DNA of 64,000 nt from positions 1 to 64,000 of the forward strand of contig NZ_JACEIB010000007.1 of NCBI RefSeq assembly GCF_013778325.1. The letters are read 5' to 3'. The notes under the pieces were generated by a model that ran no database searches, was not told the DNA's origin, and saw only the letters and a list, made by a program, of their open reading frames with translations. This document shows positions 14,674 through 23,430 of the stretch, one piece after another. The translations under genes were made by a program, and so were the position numbers. Source of the DNA: Sphingomonas chungangi (GTDB taxonomy: Bacteria; Pseudomonadota; Alphaproteobacteria; Sphingomonadales; Sphingomonadaceae). Position 1 is the stretch's first letter, and every line of letters begins with the position of its first letter.

Positions 14674-17172
14674 ATGGCGATGCGGCGCAAGCCCGATCCG
14701 CTCGTCACCTATCGCCAGAAGCGCGACTTCAAGAAGACGCGCGAGCCCAGAGCCGGCAGGCGCTCGAAGACCGGCCACCTCTTCATCGTCCAGAAGCACG
14801 ACGCGACCCGACTCCACTGGGACTTCCGGCTGGAGATGGATGGCGTGCTGAAAAGCTGGGCGGTGACGCGCGGCCCCAGCCTCGATCCGGACGACAAGCG
14901 CCTCGCGGTGCGCACCGAGGATCATCCCATGGCCTATGCCGGGTTCGAGGGGACGATCCCCGCTGGCGAATATGGCGGCGGCACGGTGATGCTGTGGGAC
15001 AAGGGAGAATGGGAGCCGGTCGGCGGCAAGGATCCGGCGAAGACGATCGAGGAGGGGCATGTCCATGTCATCCTCCACGGCGAGCGCATGAAGGGCGAAT
15101 GGCTGCTCGTCCGCATGAAGCCTCGTCCAGGCGAGAAGCGCGAGAACTGGCTGCTCCGCAAGGTCGAGGACAAGGAGGCCGGCGGATCGGGCGATCTGGT
15201 CGACACCGCGCTCACCAGCGTCGCAAGCGGACGTTCGATGGCCGAGATCGCGCAGGGCGACGATCCGGTATGGCATTCGGACGCGAAGAAGGCGAAGGCC
15301 GATCCGAAAGCGGCGAACGCACCGGGAAAGATGCCTCCCGAAGCGGCCGTCAGGAAGAAGCCTGAAGGCAGGCCTCCGGCCTTCCACGCCGTGCAACTCG
15401 CCACTCTCGTCGATCATGTGCCGACCGGTGCGGGCTGGCTGCACGAGGTGAAGTATGACGGCTATCGCGCGCTCCTCGCCGTCTCGGGCGACAACGTGAA
15501 GGCCTATACGCGCCATGGTCTCGACTGGTCCGACCGTTTCGCGCCGATCGTCGAGGCCGTGGCGGGCCTCGGCCTCGGCTCGGCGCTGATCGATGGCGAG
15601 GTGGTCGCGCTGGACAAGGAGGGGCGGCCGAGCTTCTCCGCCCTGCAGGCTGCCCTCAAGGAAGAAGGCGAGCTCCACTATTTCGCGTTCGATCTGCTGG
15701 CGGAAGGCGGCAGGGACCTGACCAGGCTCGGCAATGCCGAGCGCAAGGAGAGGTTGGAGGCGCTGCTGAAAGGTGCGAAGCCGCCGATCCATTATGCCGA
15801 CCACATCGCGTCGGGCGGCGAAAAGCTGTTCGATCGCCTCTGCCGGGATGGCTATGAAGGCATCGTCTCCAAGCGCGCCGATGCGCCCTATCGCGGCGCC
15901 CGCACGCGCAACTGGCTCAAGGTGAAGTGCACCCGCCGGCAGGAATTCGTGATCCTCGGCTATATCGAGAGCGACAAGAAGGGCCGCGACCTGCGCAGTC
16001 TCGCGCTCGGGCTGAACGAGGGCGGCGCGCTGCATTATACCGGGCGTGTAGGCACCGGCTTTGATGCCGACACGCGGGAGATGCTGCTCACGATGCTCAA
16101 GCCACTGACCCGCAAGACGCCGCCCACCGAGGTGCCAAAGGTGGCGGCACGGGGCGTGACGTGGGTGAAGCCGAAGCTGGTCGCGGAAGTCGCATTCGCG
16201 GAGTTCACCGCCGATAATGTGGTGCGCCATGCTAGCTTCCTGGGTCTGCGCGAGGACAAGGAGGCCGAGGAAATAGTGCCGGAAACCCCCGCTACGGATG
16301 ACGGCAAGCCCTTCGGCGTCGTCATCTCGCACCCGGATCGCGTGATCGACCCCGATGGCGGCATCACCAAGGGCCAACTCGCGGACTATTACGCCGCGAT
16401 GGCCGATCCGATCCTGCGCTGGGCGGGCGGTCGCCCGATCAGTCTCGTCCGCTGCCCGCAGGGGCGCGGAAAGAAATGCTTCTTCCAGAAGCATGATGCC
16501 GGCAGCTTCGGCGATCATGTCGGCCATGTCGCGATCCGCGAGAAGGATGGCAGTTCCGAGGATTATCTGGTCATCGAGGACGGCGCCGGCCTGCTCGCCT
16601 GCGTGCAGATGGGGACGATCGAGTTCCACGGCTGGGGCGCGCCAGTCTCCGATGTCGAGAAGCCGGACCGGCTGGTCTTCGATCTCGATCCCGACGAGGG
16701 GCTGGATTTCGGGGATGTCGTGTCAGCCGCGGAGCATATCCGCGATCTGCTCGGCGAGATGGGCCTCGCCACTTTCCCGATGCTGACCGGCGGCAAGGGC
16801 GTCCACGTCATCGCGCCGCTGACCCCGGACGCCGAATGGCCTGCGGTCAAGGATTTCGCGCACCGCTTCGCCGCCGCGCTTGCCGAGGATCAGCCGGAGC
16901 GTTTTACTGCAGCGCTCGCCAAGAAGCGGCGCACCGGACGTATCTTCATCGACTATCTGCGCAACCAGCGCGGGGCGACGGCGGTGATGCCATATACGGC
17001 ACGCGCGCGGGGAGGCGCGCCGGTGGCGGTGCCGGTCACATGGGCCGAGCTGCGCAAGATCGACCGCGCCTCGCGCTGGCATGTCGGCGATGCGAAGGAA
17101 CTGGCGAAACGGGCCGGATCGAAGGCGCTTGCCGGGTGGGGGCAGGCCGACCAGGCGCTGCCCGATCTCTGA
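14674..17172 (+). CDS. ligD: DNA ligase D (phosphoesterase-ligase-polymerase)
   Basis: The 832-residue protein has all three LigD modules. The 3'-phosphoesterase is at about 30-165, with H42, H48 and D50 in KHDATRLHWDFRLEMDG. The ATP-dependent ligase is at about 240-520, with the nucleotidylated lysine K260 in EVKYDGYR. The archaeo-eukaryotic primase-type polymerase is C-terminal (about 545-825), with catalytic aspartates in VFDLDPDEGLDF. It trims, fills and seals ends held by Ku. The ATG lies 1 bp after the ku stop, so this is a two-gene NHEJ operon. Confidence 0.96.
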   Translation: MAMRRKPDPLVTYRQKRDFKKTREPRAGRRSKTGHLFIVQKHDATRLHWDFRLEMDGVLKSWAVTRGPSLDPDDKRLAVRTEDHPMAYAGFEGTIPAGEYGGGTVMLWDKGEWEPVGGKDPAKTIEEGHVHVILHGERMKGEWLLVRMKPRPGEKRENWLLRKVEDKEAGGSGDLVDTALTSVASGRSMAEIAQGDDPVWHSDAKKAKADPKAANAPGKMPPEAAVRKKPEGRPPAFHAVQLATLVDHVPTGAGWLHEVKYDGYRALLAVSGDNVKAYTRHGLDWSDRFAPIVEAVAGLGLGSALIDGEVVALDKEGRPSFSALQAALKEEGELHYFAFDLLAEGGRDLTRLGNAERKERLEALLKGAKPPIHYADHIASGGEKLFDRLCRDGYEGIVSKRADAPYRGARTRNWLKVKCTRRQEFVILGYIESDKKGRDLRSLALGLNEGGALHYTGRVGTGFDADTREMLLTMLKPLTRKTPPTEVPKVAARGVTWVKPKLVAEVAFAEFTADNVVRHASFLGLREDKEAEEIVPETPATDDGKPFGVVISHPDRVIDPDGGITKGQLADYYAAMADPILRWAGGRPISLVRCPQGRGKKCFFQKHDAGSFGDHVGHVAIREKDGSSEDYLVIEDGAGLLACVQMGTIEFHGWGAPVSDVEKPDRLVFDLDPDEGLDFGDVVSAAEHIRDLLGEMGLATFPMLTGGKGVHVIAPLTPDAEWPAVKDFAHRFAAALAEDQPERFTAALAKKRRTGRIFIDYLRNQRGATAVMPYTARARGGAPVAVPVTWAELRKIDRASRWHVGDAKELAKRAGSKALAGWGQADQALPDL

Positions 17173-17182
17173 CCCGACGACG

Positions 17183-17212
17183 AAAAACGCCGCCCGGACC
17201 AGCCGGACGGCG
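17183..17212 (-). terminator. Intrinsic terminator of rpmG
   Basis: CGCCG (17188-17192) pairs with CGGCG (17208-17212), with extra CCGG pairing inside. Reading the minus strand, the hairpin is followed by TTTTT (17187-17183). It lies between the convergent ligD and rpmG stops and has the polarity to end rpmG transcription. Confidence 0.75.
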
Positions 17213-17259
17213 CCCCGAAATCCTGGATCGGGCGGCGAGCGTTCAGCCCACCGCGCGGA

Positions 17260-17427
17260 TCACTTGATCTTGGCTTCCTTGAACTCGACGTGCTTGCGCA
17301 CGACGGGATCGTACTTGCTGAAGCTCAGCTTCTCCGTCTTGGTGCGCGGGTTCTTCTTGGTGACGTAGAAGAAGCCGGTGTCGGCGGTCGAAACGAGCTT
17401 GATCTTGACGGTCGTCGGCTTGGCCAT
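17260..17427 (-). CDS. rpmG: 50S ribosomal protein L33
   Basis: The frame encodes 55 residues, [20 protein letters not shown] onward, with [20 protein letters not shown] and [13 protein letters not shown] at the end, which is the standard proteobacterial L33. It is a small basic protein of the large ribosomal subunit. It has no CxxC zinc motifs, so it is the zinc-independent (C-minus) form. GAGGGC precedes the ATG by about 4 nt. A terminator hairpin lies 48 bp downstream. It is transcribed alone. Confidence 0.96.
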   Translation of the reverse strand: MAKPTTVKIKLVSTADTGFFYVTKKNPRTKTEKLSFSKYDPVVRKHVEFKEAKIK

Positions 17428-17502
17428 GGTGCCCTCGTACTAAATCCTGAGCGCGCTTCGCCGCCGCCGGATGGGCCGGTCCCGCCGAATCGCCTGAAAT
17501 GC

Positions 17503-17524
17503 AAAAAGCGGCGCTGCCGCCGCT
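17503..17524 (-). terminator. Terminator-like hairpin in the rpmG leader
   Basis: AGCGGC (17507-17512) pairs with GCCGCT (17519-17524). On the minus strand the stem is followed directly by TTTTT. It lies 80-97 nt upstream of the rpmG start. Minus-strand TTGACA at 17564-17559 could be the -35 element, which would put the hairpin near the 5' end of the mRNA. The role is uncertain. Confidence 0.5.
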
Positions 17525-17634
17525 CGTCCGGCGCGCTCCTGCGGCAGAGCAGCCCGGATGTCAAGGCCGGGCACATCTTAACCGCCCTGCAATGCTCCTC
17601 TGATACCCCTATCCCATTGAAATGGAGAGACGCC

Positions 17635-17961
17635 GTGAGCAGGCAGTCGAACGAAGGGATGAAGCTGGTGCGTGCCGATCTCGGCGCCCGGCTGGATGCG
17701 CTGGAAGCGAGCCTCGCCAAGCGGGGGCCGATCGGCATGGCCGGGCAGGCCGCCGGAATCGCCGCTCTGGCGGCGGATTACGGGCTGATGCCGGTGCAGC
17801 GGCTGGCCGAGGGGCTGATCGTTGCGCTCGATCAGGGCGGTCGCGGTGCCGCGATCGAGCCGTGGATGGAGCGCCTGCGCGACGCGATCGATTCGGATGC
17901 GATCGACGAGCAGGCCGGCACAAGCTGGCTCGCTTCCGTCTGGGTCCGCCTCGCGGGATGA
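17635..17961 (+). CDS. Hypothetical protein, 108 residues
   Basis: The frame uses a GTG start with GGAGAG 6 nt upstream. The product is a helical, soluble-looking protein (LGARLDALEASLAKRGPIGMAGQ, IAALAADYGLMPVQRLAEGLI, WMERLRDAIDSDAID) without membrane segments or metal motifs. I do not recognise a family, although its heptad-like LDALEASL pattern suggests helix packing or dimerisation. It is followed 26 bp later by the GDT1-type transporter on the same strand, so the two may be an operon. The frame extends further upstream, but that part lacks coding character. Confidence 0.6.
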   Translation: MSRQSNEGMKLVRADLGARLDALEASLAKRGPIGMAGQAAGIAALAADYGLMPVQRLAEGLIVALDQGGRGAAIEPWMERLRDAIDSDAIDEQAGTSWLASVWVRLAG

Positions 17962-17987
17962 CATCGTCCCCGGCGGGGCAGCGCTGA

Positions 17988-18554
17988 ATGGACGCGCTCG
18001 TCCCCGCCTTTCTGATCGCGCTGCTCGCCGAGCTCGGCGATCGCACGCAGCTGCAGGCGATGGCGCTGGGCGAGCGTTTCCGCCCGCCCGGCGCGGTGAT
18101 CGCCGGCATCGCGCTGGCTGCGATCATGAATATGGCGATCGCCGGCGCGATCGGCATGGAGATCGCCGCCTATATCCCGCATCGCCCGGTCCAGCTTCTC
18201 ACCGGTGTCGCCCTGATCCTCGCGGGCAGCGGAGCTGTGTTCCGGGTCAAGGCGCCGCCGACGGTCGAGACGTGGAAGCTCGGCGCTCTCCTGTCCTCGG
18301 CGGGCGCCTTCTTCATCCTCGCGCTTGGCGACAAGACGCAGTTCGCGATCGGCGCGCTGGCGGCGGGCAGCGGCTATCCCTGGCTTGCGGCGGCGGGCGG
18401 TGCGGCGGGCGTGATCGTCGGCAATGCGCCAGCGGTGGTCCTTGGTGATCGCTGGCCCCGGATCGTACCGTTGCGCTGGCTGCGCGTCGGCGCGGGCGCG
18501 CTGCTCGGGCTCGCCGGCATCGTGCTGGTGATCGTCGCGCTCCAGATCGGCTGA
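17988..18554 (+). CDS. GDT1/TMEM165 (UPF0016) family cation transporter
   Basis: This 188-residue membrane protein has two copies of the family signature E-x-G-D-[KR]-[TS]: ELGDRTQ near residue 15 and ALGDKTQ near residue 110, each at the start of a three-helix repeat. The first glutamate is kept; the second repeat has A in its place. GDT1 family members move Mn2+ or Ca2+, and bacterial relatives such as MneA export manganese. A Mn2+ export role is therefore likely but unproven. It follows the 108-residue gene by 26 bp. Dps is the next gene downstream. Confidence 0.85.
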   Translation: MDALVPAFLIALLAELGDRTQLQAMALGERFRPPGAVIAGIALAAIMNMAIAGAIGMEIAAYIPHRPVQLLTGVALILAGSGAVFRVKAPPTVETWKLGALLSSAGAFFILALGDKTQFAIGALAAGSGYPWLAAAGGAAGVIVGNAPAVVLGDRWPRIVPLRWLRVGAGALLGLAGIVLVIVALQIG

Positions 18555-18654
18555 GCGCGGTCGATCACAGCGATCGCATAAATTCCCACCCTTGCAGCGA
18601 ACAGTTCGGCTATTGGCTCGTTATGGACGCGAACCGATCGTAAGGAGATTTCTG

Positions 18655-19155
18655 ATGGCCGAAACGCCCCCCGCCAAGCTCGACACCCCGACCGACATCC
18701 AGAGCAACAAGGCCGCGACCGTCGCCGATGCGCTGAACGCGATCCTGGCGGACAGCTTCGCGCTGTACCTCAAGACCAAGAATTTCCACTGGCACGTCTC
18801 CGGCCCGCACTTCCGCGACTATCACCTGATGATGGACGATCAGGCGGCGCAGATCCTCGGCACCACCGATGCGATCGCCGAGCGGGTGCGCAAGACCGGC
18901 AACACCACGCTGCGCTCGATCGGCGACATCAGCCGCCACCAACGTATCAAGGACAATGATAAGGACTTCGTGTCGGCGTCCGACATGCTGGCGGAGCTGC
19001 GCGAGGACAATCTGGCGCTGGTCGAATCGCTGCGCGAGGCGAAGGACATCGTCGACGAGGCGAAGGACAACGCCACCTCCGGCATCCTTGACGAATGGAC
19101 CGATCAGGCCGAGGAGCGCGCGTGGTTCCTGTTCGAAGCCAGCCGCAAGGGTTGA
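18655..19155 (+). CDS. dps: Dps-family DNA-binding ferritin-like protein
   Basis: The product has 166 residues, the usual Dps size. The inter-subunit ferroxidase site is visible in [23 protein letters not shown], with further acidic ligands, and the four-helix ferritin fold continues to the end. Dodecamers oxidise and store iron and coat DNA, protecting it in stationary phase and under peroxide. AAGGAGATTTCTG directly precedes the ATG. An in-frame ATG-like extension upstream has no such site. No clear OxyR site was seen upstream. Confidence 0.93.
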   Translation: MAETPPAKLDTPTDIQSNKAATVADALNAILADSFALYLKTKNFHWHVSGPHFRDYHLMMDDQAAQILGTTDAIAERVRKTGNTTLRSIGDISRHQRIKDNDKDFVSASDMLAELREDNLALVESLREAKDIVDEAKDNATSGILDEWTDQAEERAWFLFEASRKG

Positions 19156-19237
19156 TTGCATAAGTCAAGAGGGTGGTTGGAACCGTCGCGTGCCCTTTGC
19201 GTTCAAGTCCCCGAGATTTCATGCAGGGATTTGTATC

Positions 19238-19420
19238 ATGCTCAAGGCAGCTCTTCTGTTTCTGGTGATCGGATTGGTGCTCGGTCTTCTTGGCTTCGGC
19301 GGTATCGGCGGCGCGTTCGTCGGCATAGCCAAGATCCTGTTCTTCGTCGCCATTGCCGTCTTCTTGGTACTGCTGGTTCTGGGCCTCATGGCAGGACGCG
19401 CGGTTGCCGACAGGTTGTAA
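19238..19420 (+). CDS. DUF1328 (YtjA-like) small membrane protein
   Basis: A 60-residue protein with two hydrophobic helices rich in Gly and Phe ([27 protein letters not shown], then [13 protein letters not shown]), the pattern of the DUF1328/YtjA family. These short proteins often lie near stress genes; the function is unknown. AGGGA lies about 9 nt before the ATG. It follows dps by 82 bp on the same strand. The 230 bp after it hold only an inverted repeat. Confidence 0.8.
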   Translation: MLKAALLFLVIGLVLGLLGFGGIGGAFVGIAKILFFVAIAVFLVLLVLGLMAGRAVADRL

Positions 19421-19519
19421 GCGTTTCGTAGGCTGTAGCGTTTGCTGGAACGAATTGGCCGGTCGCTCCGCAGGGAGCGGCCGGCCAAGCCACGTCTGGA
19501 GCATCGCGAAACCTCTCAT

Positions 19520-19606
19520 CCGTTCGCCCTGAGCTTGTCGAAGGGCTGCCTTCCTTTCAGCGCCGGAAGAAAAAGGGCAGGGCTTCGGCAAGCTCAGCCC
19601 TAACGG
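19520..19606. repeat. Inverted-repeat element, copy 2
   Basis: An 87-nt inverted repeat with CCGTT/AACGG ends. The left arm carries CCTGAGCTTGTCGAAGGGCTGCC and the right arm its near complement (GGGCAGGGCTTCGGCAAGCTCAG). It lies in the 230-bp gap between the DUF1328 gene and the ATP-dependent ligase. The core is shared with the copies at 7201 and 42659. Confidence 0.82.
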
Positions 19607-19649
19607 TAGAGGTGATGGCACCTGCTGACCGGACAATCGTTACGGACCG

Positions 19650-21260
19650 ATGCGCGCCTTCGCCAAGCTCCTCGACGGCCTCGTCTACACGCGATCGCGC
19701 AACGCCAAGCTCAAGCTGATCAGCGATTACCTGCGCGCCACGCCCGATCCCGACCGCGGCTGGGCGATGGCGGCGCTGACCGGCGCGATCGACATCAAGG
19801 CGGTGAAGGCGTCTGTGATCGGCGAGATGGTGCGCCAGCGCGTCGATCCCGAACTGTTCGCGATGAGCCGCGATTTCGTCGGCGATCTGGCCGAGACGGT
19901 CGCGCTGATCTGGCCCAAGCCGGAGGGCGAGCCGGCCGAGCTGGACGACGGATCGCTCTCCATATCGGCCGCACTCGCGCGACTGGAGGCGGTGCCGCGC
20001 CCAAAGGCGGGCGATGAGCTGGCGGCGATGCTCGATCATCTCGATTCGTCGGGCCGCTATGCGCTGATCAAGCTGGCGACGGGGGCGCTGCGCGTCGGCG
20101 TCTCGGCGCGGCTCGCCAAGACGGCGCTGGCGCAGGCCTTCGGGCTCGATGTCGACGAGGTGGAGGAGCTCTGGCACGGGTTGGAGCCGCCCTACGCGCC
20201 GCTCTTCGATTGGGCGGAGGGGCGGGGCGCACGGCCGGCGCCCGAGGATCTGCCGGTCTTCCGTCCCTTCATGCTGGCGCATCCGCTGGAGGATACAGTC
20301 GTCGATCTCGCCGACTATGCGGCCGAGTGGAAATGGGACGGTATCCGCGTTCAGCTCGTCCATGTCGGCAGCGAGACGCGGCTCTTCTCGCGCGCCGGCG
20401 ACGACATCACCGGCAGCTTCCCCGATGTCGCGGCGGCTTTCGCTGTGCCGGGCGTGCTGGACGGCGAACTGCTGGTGCGCGGCGAAGGGCAGGGCGGTGC
20501 CGAGCATGGCGGCGAGACGGCGAGCTTCAACGCGCTCCAGCAGCGGCTCGGGCGCAAGGCGGTGAGCGCCAAGATGCAGGCCGATTATCCGGCCTTCGTG
20601 CGGCTCTACGACATGCTGTTCGACGGGCCAGAGGACATCCGCGAACTGTCATGGTCCGATCGGCGGAAGCGGCTCGAAGCGTTCGTCGCGAACCTGCCGC
20701 ACGATCGCTTCGACATCTCCGCGCTGATCGAGGCGCCCGATTTCGAGGCGCTGGGGAGCATTCGCGCCGGCTCGCGCGACGCGGCGATCGAGGGCGTGAT
20801 GCTCAAGCGTCGCGATTCGCCCTATGTCGCGGGGCGACGCACCGGCCTCTGGTACAAATGGAAGCGCGATCCGCTCGTGGCAGACTGCGTGATGATGTAT
20901 GCGCAGCGCGGCCACGGAAAGCGATCGAGCTTCTACTCGGACTATACGTTCGGCTGCTGGACCGCTCCGCCCGAGGACGGCGGCGAGCTGCTGCCGGTCG
21001 GCAAGGCCTATTCGGGCTTCACCGACGAGGAATTGAAGGGGCTCGATCGCTTCGTGCGCAACCACACCGTCCAGCGCTTCGGCCCGGTGCGCGAGGTGGA
21101 GAAGGCGCTGGTGCTGGAGGTCGCCTTCGATTCGATCCACGAATCGAAGCGCCACAAGTCCGGCCTCGCCATGCGCTTTCCCCGCATCAGTCGTATCCGC
21201 ACCGACAAGCCGGCGCATGAGGCCGATCTGATCGACACGCTCCGCCGCATGATCGCCTGA
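19650..21260 (+). CDS. ATP-dependent DNA ligase, LigB/PP_1105-like
   Basis: The 536-residue protein has an N-terminal helical DNA-binding region (1-190), then the adenylation domain with the active-site lysine K228 in EWKWDGIR. Other nucleotidyltransferase motifs are LDGELL, LYDMLFDG, EGVMLKRRDSPY and WYKWKRD, followed by an OB fold. It lacks the extra LigD modules. The architecture fits the PP_1105-type ligases that elsewhere travel with an Lhr-like helicase and a metallo-beta-lactamase exonuclease. Neither partner is adjacent here. It probably serves DNA repair alongside LigD 5 kb away. Confidence 0.87.
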   Translation: MRAFAKLLDGLVYTRSRNAKLKLISDYLRATPDPDRGWAMAALTGAIDIKAVKASVIGEMVRQRVDPELFAMSRDFVGDLAETVALIWPKPEGEPAELDDGSLSISAALARLEAVPRPKAGDELAAMLDHLDSSGRYALIKLATGALRVGVSARLAKTALAQAFGLDVDEVEELWHGLEPPYAPLFDWAEGRGARPAPEDLPVFRPFMLAHPLEDTVVDLADYAAEWKWDGIRVQLVHVGSETRLFSRAGDDITGSFPDVAAAFAVPGVLDGELLVRGEGQGGAEHGGETASFNALQQRLGRKAVSAKMQADYPAFVRLYDMLFDGPEDIRELSWSDRRKRLEAFVANLPHDRFDISALIEAPDFEALGSIRAGSRDAAIEGVMLKRRDSPYVAGRRTGLWYKWKRDPLVADCVMMYAQRGHGKRSSFYSDYTFGCWTAPPEDGGELLPVGKAYSGFTDEELKGLDRFVRNHTVQRFGPVREVEKALVLEVAFDSIHESKRHKSGLAMRFPRISRIRTDKPAHEADLIDTLRRMIA

Positions 21261-21421
21261 ATTTCGGCGGTGGATAACTTGCCCCGAATCGCATTCGCTG
21301 CTAGGGCGCGCGCTTTCCGGACGTAGGGCAGCCCTGCGGACGCTAATTTCGACGTGTCGCGGTGGTTCTGCGGGGCATGAGGCTCCGGTCCCCACCCGGC
21401 CGGCAGGAGACAGACGGGTTT

Positions 21422-21628
21422 ATGCAGATCATCGTTCGCGACAACAATGTCGACCAGGCGCTCCGGGCCCTCAAGAAGAAGCTGCAGCGCGAGGGCGTCT
21501 ATCGCGAGATGAAGCTGCGTCGCCACTACGAGAAGCCGAGCGAGAAGCGCGCCCGCGAGCGTGCCGCCGCGATCCGCCGCGCCCGCAAGCTGGAGCGCAA
21601 GCGCGCCGAGCGTGACGGCGTCCGGTAA
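21422..21628 (+). CDS. rpsU: 30S ribosomal protein S21
   Basis: The product has 68 residues, begins [20 protein letters not shown] and ends in the very basic tail typical of S21 ([15 protein letters not shown]). It has the usual length for alphaproteobacteria. It binds the small subunit near the anti-Shine-Dalgarno region of 16S rRNA. GGAGA lies about 11 nt before the ATG. It is apparently monocistronic, with a 161-bp leader region before it and a hairpin 10 bp after its stop. Confidence 0.95.
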   Translation: MQIIVRDNNVDQALRALKKKLQREGVYREMKLRRHYEKPSEKRARERAAAIRRARKLERKRAERDGVR

Positions 21629-21638
21629 GCAGCGGACC

Positions 21639-21659
21639 GGGCGGCGACTCCTGCCGCCC
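21639..21659 (+). terminator. Hairpin after rpsU
   Basis: GGGCGGC (21639-21645) pairs with GCCGCCC (21653-21659) around a 7-nt loop, 10 bp after the rpsU stop. No T-run follows, so it may stabilise the mRNA end or act as a weak terminator. Confidence 0.6.
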
Positions 21660-21734
21660 TCAAAACGCTAGACGTGATCGAACGGGCGGTGCACAAGCCG
21701 CCCGTTTTCGTATGTCCATCCGACGCGAGGTCCC

Positions 21735-22328
21735 ATGTCCGAAGTCACCGCCGTTCCCCTGCGTCCCGTCGCCAAGGGCACGCTGACCAAGGTCTGGCTG
21801 GGCGTCGGCGTCGCGGTCGTCGTGGGCGTGGGCGTGGCGCTGGCAGGTACCTACAAGCAAGTGGCGATGGGCCAGCCGCCGAGCGTGTTCCTTGCCAAGA
21901 ACGCCAAGAAGCACGGCGTCGTCACCACCGCCTCGGGCCTCGAATACGAGGTGCTGGCGCCGGGCGTCGGCAATGCGCCCGGCCCGCAGGACATCGTGCT
22001 GATCGATTACGACGGCAAGCTGCTAGACGGCACGACCTTCGATTCGACCGCGCAGCACGGCCAGCCGGCGGTGATGCCGGTAGCGGGATCGATCCCCGGT
22101 TTCTCCGAAGGCCTGCAGCTGATGCACAAGGGCGCGCGCTATCGCTTCTGGATCCCGCCGCAGCTCGGCTATGGCGAGCAGGGCGCCGGCGACGGCGTGA
22201 TCCCGCCGAACAGCGTCCTCCAGTTCGACGTAACGCTCCGCGAGATCGCGCCGCAGCAGCCCGGCTACGGCCAGGCGGGCATGGGCGGCGCCGAAGGTGT
22301 TCCGGGCGGGGCGGGCGGCCAGCCCTGA
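21735..22328 (+). CDS. Membrane-anchored FKBP-type peptidyl-prolyl isomerase
   Basis: The product has 197 residues. An uncleaved-looking membrane anchor (KVWLGVGVAVVVGVGVALAGTY, about 19-40) precedes an FKBP domain (about 63-178) with family positions D-x-D in LIDYDGKLLDGTTFDST, VAGSIPGFSEGLQLMHKG and RFWIPPQLGYGE, and the final IPPNSVLQFDVTL. It should catalyse proline isomerisation of exported proteins in the periplasm. The C-terminus is Gly/Gln-rich. Its stop and the opposing stop of the AI-2E transporter gene are 1 bp apart. Confidence 0.92.
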   Translation: MSEVTAVPLRPVAKGTLTKVWLGVGVAVVVGVGVALAGTYKQVAMGQPPSVFLAKNAKKHGVVTTASGLEYEVLAPGVGNAPGPQDIVLIDYDGKLLDGTTFDSTAQHGQPAVMPVAGSIPGFSEGLQLMHKGARYRFWIPPQLGYGEQGAGDGVIPPNSVLQFDVTLREIAPQQPGYGQAGMGGAEGVPGGAGGQP

Positions 22329-22329
22329 T

Positions 22330-23430
22330 CTAGTTCGATTGCGGGTAGGGGGCGGCTTTCGCCTCTTCCTTCGGATCCAGCCCGCTCTTCCGCTCCAGCG
22401 CCACCTTCGCCATCGCCACGATCGGATCGGCGAACATCAGCCCCAGCAGCCCGAACAGCGCGCCCAGCAGCAGCTGCATGCCCAGCACTAAAGCCGGCGC
22501 GAGATCGACCGAGCGGCGCGCCACCATCGGCACCACCACGTATCCGTCGAAGATCTGCACCAGCACATAGACGCCGATCGCCAGGAAACCGGTCGTGCTG
22601 CCCGCCGAGAAGCCGACCAGCACGGTCAGCACGCCCGAGACGATCGCGCCGATATTGGGCAGGAAGGCGAGGATGCCGGTGATCAGCCCCAGCAGCAGCG
22701 CGAAGGGCACGCCGACGATCGACAGCGCGATCCAGATGAAGAAGCCCTCCGCCGCCATGCCGATCAGGCGGCCCGCCATCAGCCGGCGCAGCGTGCGCGC
22801 CATGTCGGCGCTGGTCTCGAAGAAGCCCTCGCGCTTGTCGAGCGGCAGCAGCCAGGCGAGGCCGCGTTCGTAGATACGGGGCTCGGCGGCGAAGAACAGG
22901 CCCAGCACCACGATCATCGCGACGCTGGAGATGCCGCCCAGCGCTACGCCGACGGCGTTGGTGAGCTGGCCGAGCGAGCCCATCAGCTGGCGCCCGAGCG
23001 CGCTGATATCCGGCCCGCCCTTCGGCACAACGCCATACTGGCTGGCCCATCCTTCGATCCGCTGGAACTGGTCCATCACGAGGCCCTTCAGCGCCTGGAA
23101 CTGGCTGACCAGCGTAAGTCCCGCATAGGAAAAGACACCCAGCAGGAAGGCCAAGGCCAGCACCGCCACCAGCGCCACCCGCCAGCCGCGCGGGATCGGC
23201 AGGATGCGGCCGAGCAGGCGCGCGCCGCCGTCCAGCATCGAGGCGAAGACGAGGCCGCCCACGATCAGCAGCAGCGGCTGCGCCAGCACGTAGGTCAGCA
23301 CCACCGCGAGCACGACCGAGACCCAGATGATCGCCTTCGCCAGCTCCATCCGCAGGCGGGGGTCGCGCATCTCCATCGGCGCCGGCCCGTCCATCGGGCG
23401 CGGCATCTCGTCGGTGGTGTCGTCGCTCAC
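22330..23430 (-). CDS. AI-2E family transporter (PerM-like)
   Basis: This 366-residue polytopic protein belongs to the AI-2E/PerM family, recognisable from VGVPFALLLGLITGILAFLPNIGAIVS and GFLAIGVYVLVQIFDGYVVVPMVA. Members include AI-2 exporters (TqsA) and Na+/H+ antiporters; the substrate here is unknown. The start is a GTG in a GTGA overlap with the lepB stop, making it the last gene of the pyrE-lepB operon. The N-terminal 25 residues are polar and Met/Pro-rich. Confidence 0.85.
   Translation of the reverse strand: MSDDTTDEMPRPMDGPAPMEMRDPRLRMELAKAIIWVSVVLAVVLTYVLAQPLLLIVGGLVFASMLDGGARLLGRILPIPRGWRVALVAVLALAFLLGVFSYAGLTLVSQFQALKGLVMDQFQRIEGWASQYGVVPKGGPDISALGRQLMGSLGQLTNAVGVALGGISSVAMIVVLGLFFAAEPRIYERGLAWLLPLDKREGFFETSADMARTLRRLMAGRLIGMAAEGFFIWIALSIVGVPFALLLGLITGILAFLPNIGAIVSGVLTVLVGFSAGSTTGFLAIGVYVLVQIFDGYVVVPMVARRSVDLAPALVLGMQLLLGALFGLLGLMFADPIVAMAKVALERKSGLDPKEEAKAAPYPQSN

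Noticed and set aside
17290-17634. Longer N-terminus for the 108-residue protein
   Set aside because: It would run antisense through rpmG and its leader; GGAGAG before the GTG at 17635 gives a better start.
18555-18654. OxyR or other peroxide-type operator in front of dps
   Set aside because: No ATAG-N7-CTAT spacing or clear palindrome was found, so no site is claimed.
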